A DNA stretch of 64,000 bases from Trogon surrucura (taxonomy: Eukaryota; Chordata; Aves; Trogoniformes; Trogonidae), in contig JAJGST010000022.1 of NCBI GenBank assembly GCA_020746105.1, positions 434,001 through 498,000 on the forward strand, given 5' to 3'. The notes under the pieces were generated by a model that did no database searches, was not told where the DNA came from, and saw nothing but the letters and a program-made list of their open reading frames with translations. A program made the position numbers and the translations under genes. This document shows positions 32,105 through 42,323 of this stretch, piece by piece. The stretch's first letter is position 1, and each line of letters opens with the position of its first letter.

Positions 32105-32206
32105 GTTGCCTGATCTAGTTGAGAGGCGTCCCTGCCCATGACAGGGAGGTTGGATTAGATGATGTCTAAGGTCCCTTCCAGCCTAGGCCATTCTATGATT
32201 CTATGA
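32105..32206 (+). mobile_element. Short CR1 3' end nested in the older CR1 (left arm)
   Basis: About 100 bp of a CR1 3' UTR (cctgcccatgacagggaggttggattagatgatg) ending in two attctatg units. After it the host CR1 resumes at gacagactggagaggtgggcc. Confidence 0.8.
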
Positions 32207-32390
32207 CAGACTGGAGAGGTGGGCCCAGGCCAGCCTCATGAAGTTCAACAAGGCCAAGTGCAAGGTCCTCCATCTGGGTCGGGGCAATCCCAAGCACAAA
32301 TACAGGCTGGGTGAGGAGTAGATTGAGAGCAGCCCTGCAGAGAAGGACTTGGGGGTGCTGGTTGATGAAGTGCTTAACGTGAGCCGGCAA

Positions 32391-32664
32391 TTATAGAATC
32401 ATAGAATAGTTACAGCTGGAAGAGACCTTGAAGATCATCGAGTCCAGCCTTTGTCCTAGCCCTATCAACCAACTAAATGATGCCCCTCAGTGCAACACCC
32501 ACCTGTCTCTTAAACTCCTCCAGGGACGGTGACTCAACCCCCTCCCTGGGCAGCCTGTTCCAATGGCTGACAACCCTCTCAGTAAAGAAATTCTTTCTGA
32601 TATCTAACCTGACCCTCCCCTGGCGCAATTTAAATCCATTTCCTCTCATCCTATCAATGTGCGC
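32391..32664 (-). mobile_element. CR1 3' fragment, antisense, nested in the older CR1
   Basis: Antisense CR1 end (tagaatcatagaatagttac to cctctcatcctatcaatg). Host CR1 sequence continues on both sides: gtgagccggcaa before, caatgtgcgctggcagccc after, sharing caat. Inserted 10 bp from the palindrome inner edge. Confidence 0.87.
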
Positions 32665-33102
32665 TGGCAGCCCAAAAAGCCAACCATGTCCTGGGCTGCA
32701 TCAGGAGAAGCACGGCCAGCAGGTGAAGGGAAGTGATTCTGCCCCTCTACTCTGGTTTTGAACTAGAGCAGGGTAGATTTACATTAGACATTAGGAAGAA
32801 GTTCTTTACTATGAGGGTGGTGAGACACTGGAATAGGTTGCCCAGAAAAGTTGTAGATGCCTCATTCCTGGAAGTTTTCAATGCCAGGATGGATGAGGCT
32901 TGGAGCAACCTGGTCTAATGGAAGGTGTCCCTGCCCATGGCAGAGAGGTTGGAACTAGATGATCTCTTAAAGATCCGTTCCAACTCGAACCATTCAATGA
33001 TTCTATGACTTGGCCAAAAATTAAGGAGTCTTGAAATAGCTTCAGACTGGATATCGCTAGCTGTAATAAAAGTGTATGGAAAATCCTGTTTCCAGAGGTC
33101 AG

Positions 33103-33598
33103 TGTTCACAAAGAAGACAGAGGAGTCCGAACTTTATTCGAATAAAGAGAGAGTTCACCAGGGTTGCCAAGTCCCAGTGAGGTCTCTCAAATTGCAGGAG
33201 GACGCAGCCTCCTTTTATCCCAATTTCCTCCTTTTATCCCAATTTCCCGACCACATGAAACCCTCTCCCTTTCCCCAGTGGCTGAGGCACTCAAGAGGTA
33301 CAGACTGCCCGATCCGCCTGTTCCCTGTTCCCCCTTAACATGTGCCCCCCTTAACAACACACATCGCATGTTTCATTAACTTCAACTTTATGCCGCCCAG
33401 GGTGGAGAAGTTAATATTCATAGGCCTCTTAAGCCTGCGCACTCTTTCTCAGAGTTCATCCTTGCTGTTGACTTAATTAACAGCCCTACTGGTCCAGGTG
33501 TCTCGTTATCTTCTCCTGCAGGCTGCATCCTGGGACTCCCTCATTCATGAAGGACACTCTCCTCTTTGTGCCATCACTAACAAGAAAAAACCCACACA
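33103..33598 (-). mobile_element. LTR with adjacent polypurine tract (spacer), antisense
   Basis: About 496 bp: on the minus strand TGTGTGGGTTTT to TTGTGAACA, with AATAAA on the minus strand near 33134. Immediately upstream on the minus strand is AAACAAGAAGGGGAG, a polypurine tract, so this is a 3' LTR and part of its internal region should lie at 33599 onward. It contains two tandem copies of ccttttatcccaatttcc near 33210-33247. No matching 5' LTR or target duplication was found. Confidence 0.72.
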
Positions 33599-34390
<792 letters not shown>

Positions 34391-35388
34391 GCAGATAGTT
34401 CACAAAAATCTAAGTTTATGTAGAAGTTTAGTCTGTGCTCAGTTAAACTCCCTGATATACATGAGGAAAAAACCAAAAACCAAAAAAACAACCCTTGTTA
34501 ATCCTCCTAATCTATTTTAGTCCAGTGCTTCATTCTTTTAATCCACTCTGAAAGCTGATTTTAAAATAAATTACTTGAGTCATCTGTAGTTCAAAGTCTG
34601 CATGCAGAATATTGTTATGTAACAGAAATCGTTTATATCTTCATTAGCTAGTACAAGTGTTAAAACACATTACTGGTAATAATGAAATATGCCCCTTTAA
34701 AGCAGCAGAACAATTGCCCATTTAATGGATACAGCTTGACACAGTTAAATTATTTACTGTCCTGTGCATTTAATAAAAACTTGGAGGTGTGCAAAGGATT
34801 CAATATTTTATTCAACCAATAGTTTCATTTTGTAATTTCTTGAAAGTCGTGCATACTGTGAAGAATACTCAATGACTTTGATCAAGTCCCCCTGTTAAAT
34901 GAAGCTTTCTTTCAACTGAATGTACAGACACCTGGCAAAAAACATGTGTTTCTTCAGTTATGAACATTAGTATGGGTATAATGTTAGTGTGTGAAATAAC
35001 ATGCTGCTTTATATTAACAAAATTATAAATTTTTGTTCTCAAGTAATCCATTAATTCATTAAGCTTTAGCCTGTTTCAGTATACTTGGTTATTTTAAATG
35101 ACATAAAGAAGTCATGCTGTACACTAGCTTTATTTAGGCATTAAAATTATAATAAATTTTATACATGTGTCTATTAAAATCATAGCCAGGAGGGCTAAAC
35201 ATGACCACATAATATGAAGTGGAGAAAATGTTCATAATTCTGGTTGTATAATCCAAACTAAAACAAGATAAGAAGGCTAAAACCTTCTTGGAATCTTACA
35301 GCAGACTATTTTCTCCTCCATTTTAAATATATATAGGTGCCTGACATATTTATAAAGACTGACCATAACCATTTTTTTTCAGTGGACT
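34391..35388. other. Anonymous AT-rich DNA (spacer)
   Basis: No coding frame, repeat end or RNA gene recognised on either strand. This is the longest stretch in the spacer without a recognisable element. Confidence 0.55.
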
Positions 35389-36105
35389 TTCATAGAATCA
35401 TAGAATGTTGAGGGTTGGAAGAGACCTCTAGAGATCATGTAGTCCAACCCCCCTGCCAGAGCAGGACCACCCAGGGCAGCCACACAGGAACGCGTCCAGG
35501 CGGGGTTTGAAAGTCTCCAGAGAAGGAGACTCCACAACCTCTGGGCAGCCTGTGCCAGGGCTCTGTCACTCTCACAATAAAAAAAGTTTCTCCTCATGTT
35601 GAGGTGGAACATCCTATGTTCTAACTTAAAACCCATTATTCCTTGTCCTATTGCTGGGCACCACTGAGAAGAGATTGTCCCCTTCCCCTTGACATCCACC
35701 CCTCAGATATTTGTATATGTTAATAAATCCCCTCTCAGCCATCTCCTTTCAAGGCTAAACAGCCTCAGTTCTCTCAACCTCTCTTCATAGGAGAGATGTT
35801 CAAGTCCCTTCATCATCCTCGTAGCTCTCCATTGGACTCTCTCCAGTAGGTCCCTGTCTCTCCTGAACTGGGGAGCCCAAAACTGGGCACAAGATTCCAG
35901 GGGTGGTCTCACCAGGGCAGAGTAGAGGGAGAGGAGAACCTCCCTAGACCTGCTGAACTCACTTTTCTTAATGCACCCCAGGATCCCATTGACCCTCTTG
36001 GCCACAAGGGCCCATTGCTGTCTCATGGACAACTCACTGTCCACTAGGACTCCAAGGTCTATCTCCAGGGGGCTGATTTCCAGAAGGACGTCCCCTACAG
36101 GCAGT
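35389..36105 (-). mobile_element. CR1 3' fragment, antisense (spacer)
   Basis: The minus strand reads [40 protein letters not shown] and LRLFSLERRWLRGDLLTYTN, then the 3' UTR ending at 35389. The 1-250 fragment belongs to the same or a close subfamily. Its 5' side is cut at 36096-36105 by the ERVL pol piece. Confidence 0.9.
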
Positions 36106-36699
36106 AGTTCTTGGGCCAATCCGAACAGGGCAAGATATTAAAAATCTGCTCTACACCGCAGCTGGGGACAATGGTCCTGCCTGGAGCCTCTGGCAGAGGG
36201 CACCAGGAGAAACTCGAGGTCGACCCTTAGGATTTTGGAGCCGAAAATATAGAGGCTCTGAGGCCAACTATACTGCAACTGAAAAAGAAATATTGGCCGC
36301 ATATGAAGGAGTTAAAACTGCTTCGGAAGTGATTGGTACTGAGGCACAGCTTCTCCTAGTACCAAGAATATCAGTCCTAAACTCGATGTTCAAGAGTAAA
36401 GTTCCTTCCACACATCATGCCACCGATGCTACATGGAGCAAATGGACTGCCCTAATTACACAGAGAGCTCGAATGGGTCATCATGATCGTCCAGGACTTT
36501 TAGAGGTGATCGCAGACTGGCCACAAGGTAAAGACCTTGCAATGCCCCCTAAGGAGGTGGTGACACATGCTGAAGAAGCTCCACCATATAATCAGTTACC
36601 AGATAATGAGAAGCAGTATGCCCTATTCACTGATGGATCTTGCCGCCTTGTAGGAAATCGTCTTAAGTGGAAAGCTGCTGTGTGGAGTCCCACACGACG
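36096..36699 (+). mobile_element. ERVL pol piece at the palindrome junction (likely copied insert)
   Basis: A 0.6 kb segment of ERVL RT-RNase H (frame 36293-36703: AAYEGVKTASEVIGTEAQLL, LFTDGSCRLVGN), colinear with 22342-22941 of the left arm and about 52262-52861 of the right arm. It shares the right-arm variants (the extra Arg codon, NSMFKSK, VTHAEE, NRLKWK), not the left-arm ones. It joins CR1 through tacag on one side and the right arm through acg (36697-36699) on the other. No LTR or target duplication is present, so it did not arrive by retroviral integration. Confidence 0.88.
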
Positions 36700-38284
36700 T
36701 TAAGCACTTCATCAACCAGCACCCCCAAGTCCTTCTCTGCAGGGCTGCTCTCAATCTACTCCTCACCCAGCCTGTATTTGTGCTTGGGATTGCCCCGACC
36801 CAGATGGAGGACCTTGCACTTGGCCTTGTTGAACTTCATGAGGCTGGCCTGGGCCCACCTCTCCAGTCTGTCATAGAATCATAGAATGGCCTAGGCTGGA
36901 AGGGACCTTAGACATCATCTAATCCAACCTCCCTGTCATGGGCAGGGACGCCTCTCAACTAGATCAGGCAACACCTGGGGACCGAACGGGGATCAAGGTC
37001 CCTCTGGATGGAATCCCTACACTCCAGGGTGTCGACTACATGACACAGCTTGGTGTCATTGGCAAACTTGCTGAGGATGCACTCAGTCCTACTGTCTATG
37101 GTACCAATAAAGATGTTAAACAGCACTGGTCCCAGTACCAGTCCCAGAGGGACTCCAGTCGTCACAGGTCTCCATTTGGACACCGAGTCATTGATCACAA
37201 CTGTTTAAGTGTGACCATCTAGCCAATTCCTTATCCATTGAGTGGTCCATCCATCAAATCTGTGTCCTTCCGATTTAGAGATCAGGATGTCATGCGGCTG
37301 AGATGTCCCTAGCCAGATTTAATTCTATCTGGGCATTAGCTTTACCTAACCTGAACCTTGGCTGCTCAGACAACCTCTTTATATTCCTCCCAGGTTACCT
37401 GCCTCTGTTTCCACCCTCTGTAGGCTTTTTCTTTTTTACAACTAATAGTGTCCAGGAGCTCCCTGTTCATCCATGCAAGCCTCCTGGCATTCTTGCCCAC
37501 CTTCCTCTTTGTGGGGATGCATTGCTCCTGGGCTCAGAGGAGGTGATCCTTGAATACTAACCAGCTTTCTTGGCCCCCTCTCCCCTCCAGGGCTTTATCT
37601 CGCAATACCCTACTAAGAAGATCCTTGAGGAGTTCAAAGTCTGCTCTCCTGAAGACCAGGCTAGTGAGCTTGCTATGTGCTTTTCTTGTTGTCCTAAGGA
37701 TAATGAATTCAAACATTTCATGGTCACTGCAGCCAAGGCTGCCCTTGAGCTTCACATTGCCCTCCAGCCCCTCCTCATTGTCAAGAACAAGGTCCAGCAT
37801 AGTAACTTTTCTAGTCGGCTCCTCTACCACTTGGAGGAGGAAATTATTATCAATGCATTCCAGGGACCTTCTGGACTGCTGATACCTTTGTTGTGTTGTT
37901 TCCTCCAACAGATATTGGGGTGGTTGAAAAGTCCCCCATGAGGACCAGGGCTTATGAACACAAAGCCACTCCTATCTGTCTATAGAGGGCATCATCCACT
38001 TGGTTTTCCTGGTCAGGTGGTCTGTAGGAGACCCCCACTATGATATCACCTGCCCCTGCCTTCCCTTTAACCCTGACCCATCAGCTCTCAGACAGTTCCT
38101 CATCCGTCCCCAGATGGAGTTCCATGGACTCCATCCGGTCACTGATGTAGAGGGCAACACCCCCTCCTCTTCTCCCCTGCCTGTCTTGCCTAAAGAGCTT
38201 GTATCCATCCATTTCCATGCTCCAGTCATAGGACCCATCCCACCACATCTCAGTGATGCTGATAATGCTATAGCCCTGTAGGTG
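36697..38284 (-). mobile_element. Older CR1, ORF2 part (right arm, inner segment)
   Basis: Mirror of 30793-32380: RT piece (36959-37198), the nested short CR1 end (36871-36972), and endonuclease (37534-38281), all on the minus strand. Cut at 36697 by the palindrome junction and at 38285 by the provirus. Confidence 0.9.
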
Positions 38285-38290
38285 CGTGCA
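38285..38290. other. Target duplication of the betaretrovirus-like provirus
   Basis: cgtgca here and again at 44404-44409. The empty site is seen once in the left arm as tgcacg at 30787-30792. A 6 bp duplication is usual for alpha- and betaretroviral integrases. Confidence 0.95.
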
Positions 38291-38689
38291 TGTCGGAGAT
38301 TTCAGCGGGAGACGAGCACACTCTATAGTGATCAACAAGTCTCAAATTTATTGTTCAGCAATTCATACATTTATAGTACTCATAATTAGGTTCATACATA
38401 TTGCAAAAGCTAAGCTCCTTATTGGCTACCATATTATTAGCATCATATCAGTATTTGCAGTTTTTGTAGCTTTTACTTGTTACTTTTCCCAGTTCTTGTT
38501 TTCTTCTTCAACAACCTGCTATCGTACCCTTTTTAGCTCAAGGACAAGCATGTTGTCCCGTCCACATACCTCACGTATTACACATCCACGTCCCGCACGT
38601 ACTACACGTCCATTAATCTAATCGTATCCTCCTGATGCCTTTCTTCATGGCCTTTCTCTTTTAACCATGTTTCCACAATATTCTCCACA
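38291..38689 (-). repeat. 3' LTR of the betaretrovirus-like provirus
   Basis: 399 bp, on the minus strand TGTGGAGAATATTG to AAATCTCCGACA. I see no difference from 44005-44403. AATAAA lies on the minus strand near 38352 (tttatt is read on the plus strand). A G/A-rich polypurine tract (AAAGAAAACGGGGGAAA) abuts it at 38690-38706. Confidence 0.95.
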
Positions 38690-38921
38690 TTTCCCCCGTT
38701 TTCTTTAACAACCATAAGTGAAGCAGTAAATCTATTCATTGTCCTAGTTATAAAGGATTGAATACATTGCAACAAGCATGGCAAAAGCATTAATATAAGC
38801 AGAATCACCAACACAATAATTATTCCATGTTTGATAAGATCAAAAAGCCAACCACTAATTCCCCATGATGACAGCCAGTTATCAAGCCAGCTAGATGAAA
38901 CAGTAATCTCCTTGAACTTCC
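38690..38921 (-). pseudogene. env: Env transmembrane subunit C-terminal remnant
   Basis: The minus strand reads a Trp-rich membrane-proximal segment (SWLDNWLSSWGISGWLFDL), a hydrophobic anchor (IIIVLVILLILMLLPCLL) and a tail running into the polypurine tract and LTR. This matches the end of a beta-type TM subunit in layout. It lacks an ectodomain because an LTR-bearing segment lies directly upstream (38922-39351). Confidence 0.75.
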
Positions 38922-39351
38922 TGCGTAACTCCGAGATGGTGGAAAACGGAATTCACTTTATTGCAAGCAGGCACACATATTTATACCTACTAGCACAAAG
39001 CACTATTTTTGGGTTACAAACAAGAGATCAGACTATACAGCCAGGGTTGTTATTAGCTCATGTACTCCTTCAATCACTCTGTTATCACACAGGGAAAACA
39101 GATTTTCCCAGGTCTGTTTTGATCATACTCTCCCATTCACTCCCATGCGCATCTAGTGTACAAGAAGCACCTTATCTGTTCATTCTCACGGGCAAGCTCT
39201 CAACACGAGCTGTACTTGGCTGGTCAGGGTCTCTTTTCATAATTAGCAAGCAAGAGTTATGTACTTGTTTAGGAAAGAGCTCAAGGACGAAAGTCTTAAC
39301 TCTGCAACACAGTGCTGCTAGCACAGCTAACTAAAATGTAGGGTATCCACA
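38922..39351 (-). repeat. Second, different LTR inside the provirus
   Basis: 430 bp, on the minus strand TGTGGATACCC to GGAGTTACGCA, with AATAAA on the minus strand near 38954-38965. Directly upstream (39352-39370) is AAAAAAGGGGGAAT, its own polypurine tract. It is therefore the 3' end (internal tail plus LTR) of another ERV embedded in the env region, either by a nested insertion that later lost its 5' part or by recombination during reverse transcription. Confidence 0.75.
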
Positions 39352-40455
39352 ATTCCCCCTTTTTTGTTTTTTGGAACACCATCAAAGTCATAAGATGTAT
39401 TTTTCAGTTCTTCGGACCCCTTGGGCAGCACTTCAGGTGAGATCGTTGACTATAATGAAAAAGAACAAAACAAAACACTTCCCACAACAACAAATTCTAT
39501 TAAACACAAGTTTAACACAGAAAATTATGTTTTGAGATTTAACCAAATCATATGCTTGCTAAAAAATGTGTAGTATTTATCCCACTGCTTTGTTATATTT
39601 TACTTGCTGCTCTGCCTGAGTTCCCAGGACTCACATTCACTGCTTTGCAGGGCAGAAATGCGAGAGATGCCTCCGCATCAATCCCAGGCCTCTGGTATCT
39701 CAGTGTGGGTGTGCTGCTTGTCGAGCATACAAGGCCAAGCAGTGATCCAGTGAGATGTCTGTGCTTTCTGACACCTTAGGTGCAAGTTGTTTGAGCGTAC
39801 CTACAGTTCCCATCACCAATCACCCTAAATCATCCAGACCCGCAGTCGCTGGGGAGCCCCTGTTGCAGCGAGGTTTCTGGAGAACCCTCCCGACAATTGG
39901 GAAGTCCTACGCAGTGCGTCCACTCATAGGTGAGGTTTCTGAAGTCGCTGCAAGAGGGTCCAGCATTTATACTATTAAATAAACAACCTTACATAACATT
40001 GAGTGCGGGAACATCTGGTGTTATTTGCTCCGTTGAATTCTTCTCCCAGCTTGGCCAGGGCTGAAGGAAGAATGCAAGGGAGTCTCCCTATCAATTTGAT
40101 CCTTAATCACACACTTCTAACAAAGCAAAAGGCAGCTGGTTTCCCCGTCTTGCTTTTAGCTAAAGAAAGATCACTCTGCTGGTTAGTACCACGAACCTTA
40201 ACACCTATTTTGTGGCTTTGACTAGACAGCCTTACACAACCAATATAAGCTTCATTGTTAGTCACACAAAGAGAATACATATCAATACAACAGGTAACAC
40301 TGAGAACAGTCACATTTTCCCATAATTGTTCTGCCATCAGCCATAAGCATCTTCTGCCAGTCCAATCCATGTCATCGTTGGTAATCGTTACCTCAGGGTC
40401 CCATCACGTCACTGGGCGAAACAAAGGGATTCAACAGGCAGGCACAGTGCACGGT
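39352..40455 (-). pseudogene. Env/3' region remnants of uncertain origin
   Basis: Between integrase and the internal LTR. Minus frames are short. 40107-40370 (87 codons, with the NVT sequon and several Cys) could be SU. 39356-39500 leads into the internal LTR's polypurine tract and so belongs to the embedded second element. I cannot place the boundary between the two elements. Confidence 0.4.
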
Positions 40456-41142
40456 CGTGTTGCTGCTACGCTGTTGAAGTAACAGGATGCTGCACAGCCA
40501 CATCATGCGGGATAGGAACCAAATCATGGTCATTAAATGGCTTAATTTGTTTCACTGACAGCCAATAAGGTCCTGTGGATAAAGAAACACAGCCATAACC
40601 TCTTCCCCATGTCAACAGAGGTACCGGACCTTTCCATTCATTAGTATGAATGGAATGTCCTTATACAGTACATTAGGCTTTGGCAAGTTTTTCTGTTTTT
40701 CTTTCTGAGATCTCAGATGAGGAGTTAACATATCAAAACTGGATATATTCAGAAAATTTAACATGTACGTTGCTTTAGACAACTTCTCGTGTGGAGACAT
40801 TCCAATGAAGGTGCTTTTCTGTTTCTGTAACATTCTTTTCATCGTGAGATGTGCTCTTTCCACAATCGCTTGTCCTGTGGGGGAATATGGTATTCCTATG
40901 ACATGTTTTGTCCCCCAAAAATCTAAAAACTTCTTCACTTTTTAACTAATGTAAGCAGGTCCGTTGTCTGTCTTTATCTGCATCGGGCTCCCCATTATTG
41001 CAAAGCAGCTAGATAGATGCCTAATTACATGGACAGCCTTTTCTCCCGCCTGAGCTGTTGCCCATATAAACTTACTATATGTGTCGATTGTTACATGGAC
41101 ATACTTTAAGCGCCCAAAACTATTAACATGAGTAACATCCAT
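40456..41142 (-). pseudogene. pol: Betaretrovirus-like integrase, stop and frame change
   Basis: Minus strand. 40942-41142 reads [20 protein letters not shown] (first catalytic Asp region) and [11 protein letters not shown] (second Asp), then TAA. The next frame, 40612-40938, continues with FWGTKHVIGIPYSPTGQAIV and ERAH (the Glu region). A frame change near 40640 leads to a C-terminal domain ending at about 40456 (LLTWGRGYGCVSLS, KQIKPFNDHD). The zinc-binding N-terminus is gone with the deletion at 41142. Confidence 0.87.
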
Positions 41143-41391
41143 TTACCAAGTCTCATTGACCGCACGAAGATCATATAACAGTCGATATTTTCCAGATTTC
41201 TTTTTAATTATAAATATAGGGGTGTTCCATGGACTAGTAGACAACTTCAGATGTCCTTGTTGTAATTGCTCAGTAATTAGTTCGTGAGCATGGTGAAGAC
41301 TTTCCCGTTTTAAAGGCCACTGCGTAACCCACACCGGAGAATCTGTTTTCCAGGTAATGGGAATTGGGAAAGTCCAGGCAGCAGCCGTCAT
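41143..41391 (-). pseudogene. pol: Betaretrovirus-like RT N-terminal remnant
   Basis: The minus strand reads [40 protein letters not shown], the fingers region before the first catalytic Asp. It stops there and the sequence passes into integrase (DVTHVNSFG), so the RT palm, thumb, connection, RNase H and integrase zinc domain have been deleted in one step. Confidence 0.87.
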
Positions 41392-42323
41392 GCCAAAGGG
41401 TGCTCATTCGTTAATACCATACCCAATTGAGATAAAATATCCCGACCAATCAAACAGTCCACTGTGGGGGGTAGTTGTGTAATACAAAAAGCTGCTGTCA
41501 CTGTTTTGTGTTCTATTGTCACTTGAAGAATTGGCGAGCGACTTGCCAGTGTCAGTCCTCCTACCCCAGTGACAGTAGTCGTGGATGCTTGTAATGGCCA
41601 TTCCTGAGGCCAGGATGACGGTGCAACAATGCTGGAATCCGCTCCTGTATCTAACAGTCCCATAACAGTCTTTTGTTGTCCCAGATACATCAGTAGTACT
41701 TTCTTTCTTGGTCTATCTTTTAGGTCCAGAGTTAACAGCGTCAGACCCCCTGTTGATCCGAAACCTTTTTGATCCCTTGCGTCCTGTATACAGGACTTCA
41801 TTCCCGCAGTCAGTTGGGGTAATGGCACTAATTGTGCAATCCTCTGACCCTTTTGAATCCTTATAGGTGGGTTTAAGGTATAGGCCATTATCATGATTTC
41901 TCCTTTATAGTCCGCATCTATTACGCCAGGAATTATAAATAATCCGAGCATAGAGGCAGATGATCGTCCCAAAAGTAATGCACCCATTATTTGTCCTTGT
42001 ACTTGTACAGGTCCATAAACTCCTGTAGCAATCTTTTGTGGGCACGTAGTTATCAAGTCCACTTCTACTGCGGCTGCCAAGTCCAGGCCGAGGCTCCCTC
42101 TTGTCGCTGGGTGGAGCTGTTGTCCAGCAGACTGGGTGGTTGTTGGATTGCAGCTGCTACTTGTGTCGTTGCGCGGCCACTGCGGTTCGCGCTGGTACTG
42201 GAGTTTCCCGACCTCCCGCGGCATGCACCAGTGCTGTGAGTGTTGGCCCGACATTTTTGGCACCAGACGCGTGTAGCAGTACAATCCTTTCGTATGTGAC
42301 CGGAGCCCCCGCATCGAAAACAT
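41388..42323 (-). CDS. pro: dUTPase-protease (pro frame) of the betaretrovirus-like provirus
   Basis: A 311-codon minus-strand frame overlapping the end of gag. Residues about 78-195 are a trimeric-type dUTPase ([44 protein letters not shown], and a Gly-rich end GFGSTGG). Residues about 205-311 are an aspartic protease with active site LLDTGADSS and the flap/GRD-like [13 protein letters not shown]. Frame and overlap fit expression by -1 frameshifting from gag at 42203-42209. It appears intact, so a Gag-Pro product could still be made if transcribed. Confidence 0.9.
   Translation of the reverse strand: MFSMRGLRSHTKGLYCYTRLVPKMSGQHSQHWCMPREVGKLQYQREPQWPRNDTSSSCNPTTTQSAGQQLHPATRGSLGLDLAAAVEVDLITTCPQKIATGVYGPVQVQGQIMGALLLGRSSASMLGLFIIPGVIDADYKGEIMIMAYTLNPPIRIQKGQRIAQLVPLPQLTAGMKSCIQDARDQKGFGSTGGLTLLTLDLKDRPRKKVLLMYLGQQKTVMGLLDTGADSSIVAPSSWPQEWPLQASTTTVTGVGGLTLASRSPILQVTIEHKTVTAAFCITQLPPTVDCLIGRDILSQLGMVLTNEHPLA

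Larger units (their letters stand above)
28560..33008 (+). mobile_element. Older CR1 LINE crossing the left-arm/spacer boundary
   Basis: 5' UTR from about 28560. ORF1 begins at ATG 28729 (MVSTHWRVKAVAL, then Cys-rich and coiled-coil parts to 29013). The esterase-like half of ORF1 lies at 29859-30560 (IVVGDSLLRGTEAP, YYPLLLFHVGTSG). ORF2 endonuclease runs 30715-31545 (ISITEMWWDGSYDWS, GGGVALYISDR, CSDHEMFEF). An RT piece lies at 31879-32118 (VPLGLVLGPVLFNIF, and FAND where FADD is expected), then the C-terminal part to the 3' end at about 33008. It carries stops, deletions and three nested CR1 pieces. It runs unbroken across 32380, so left arm and spacer are colinear. Confidence 0.87.
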
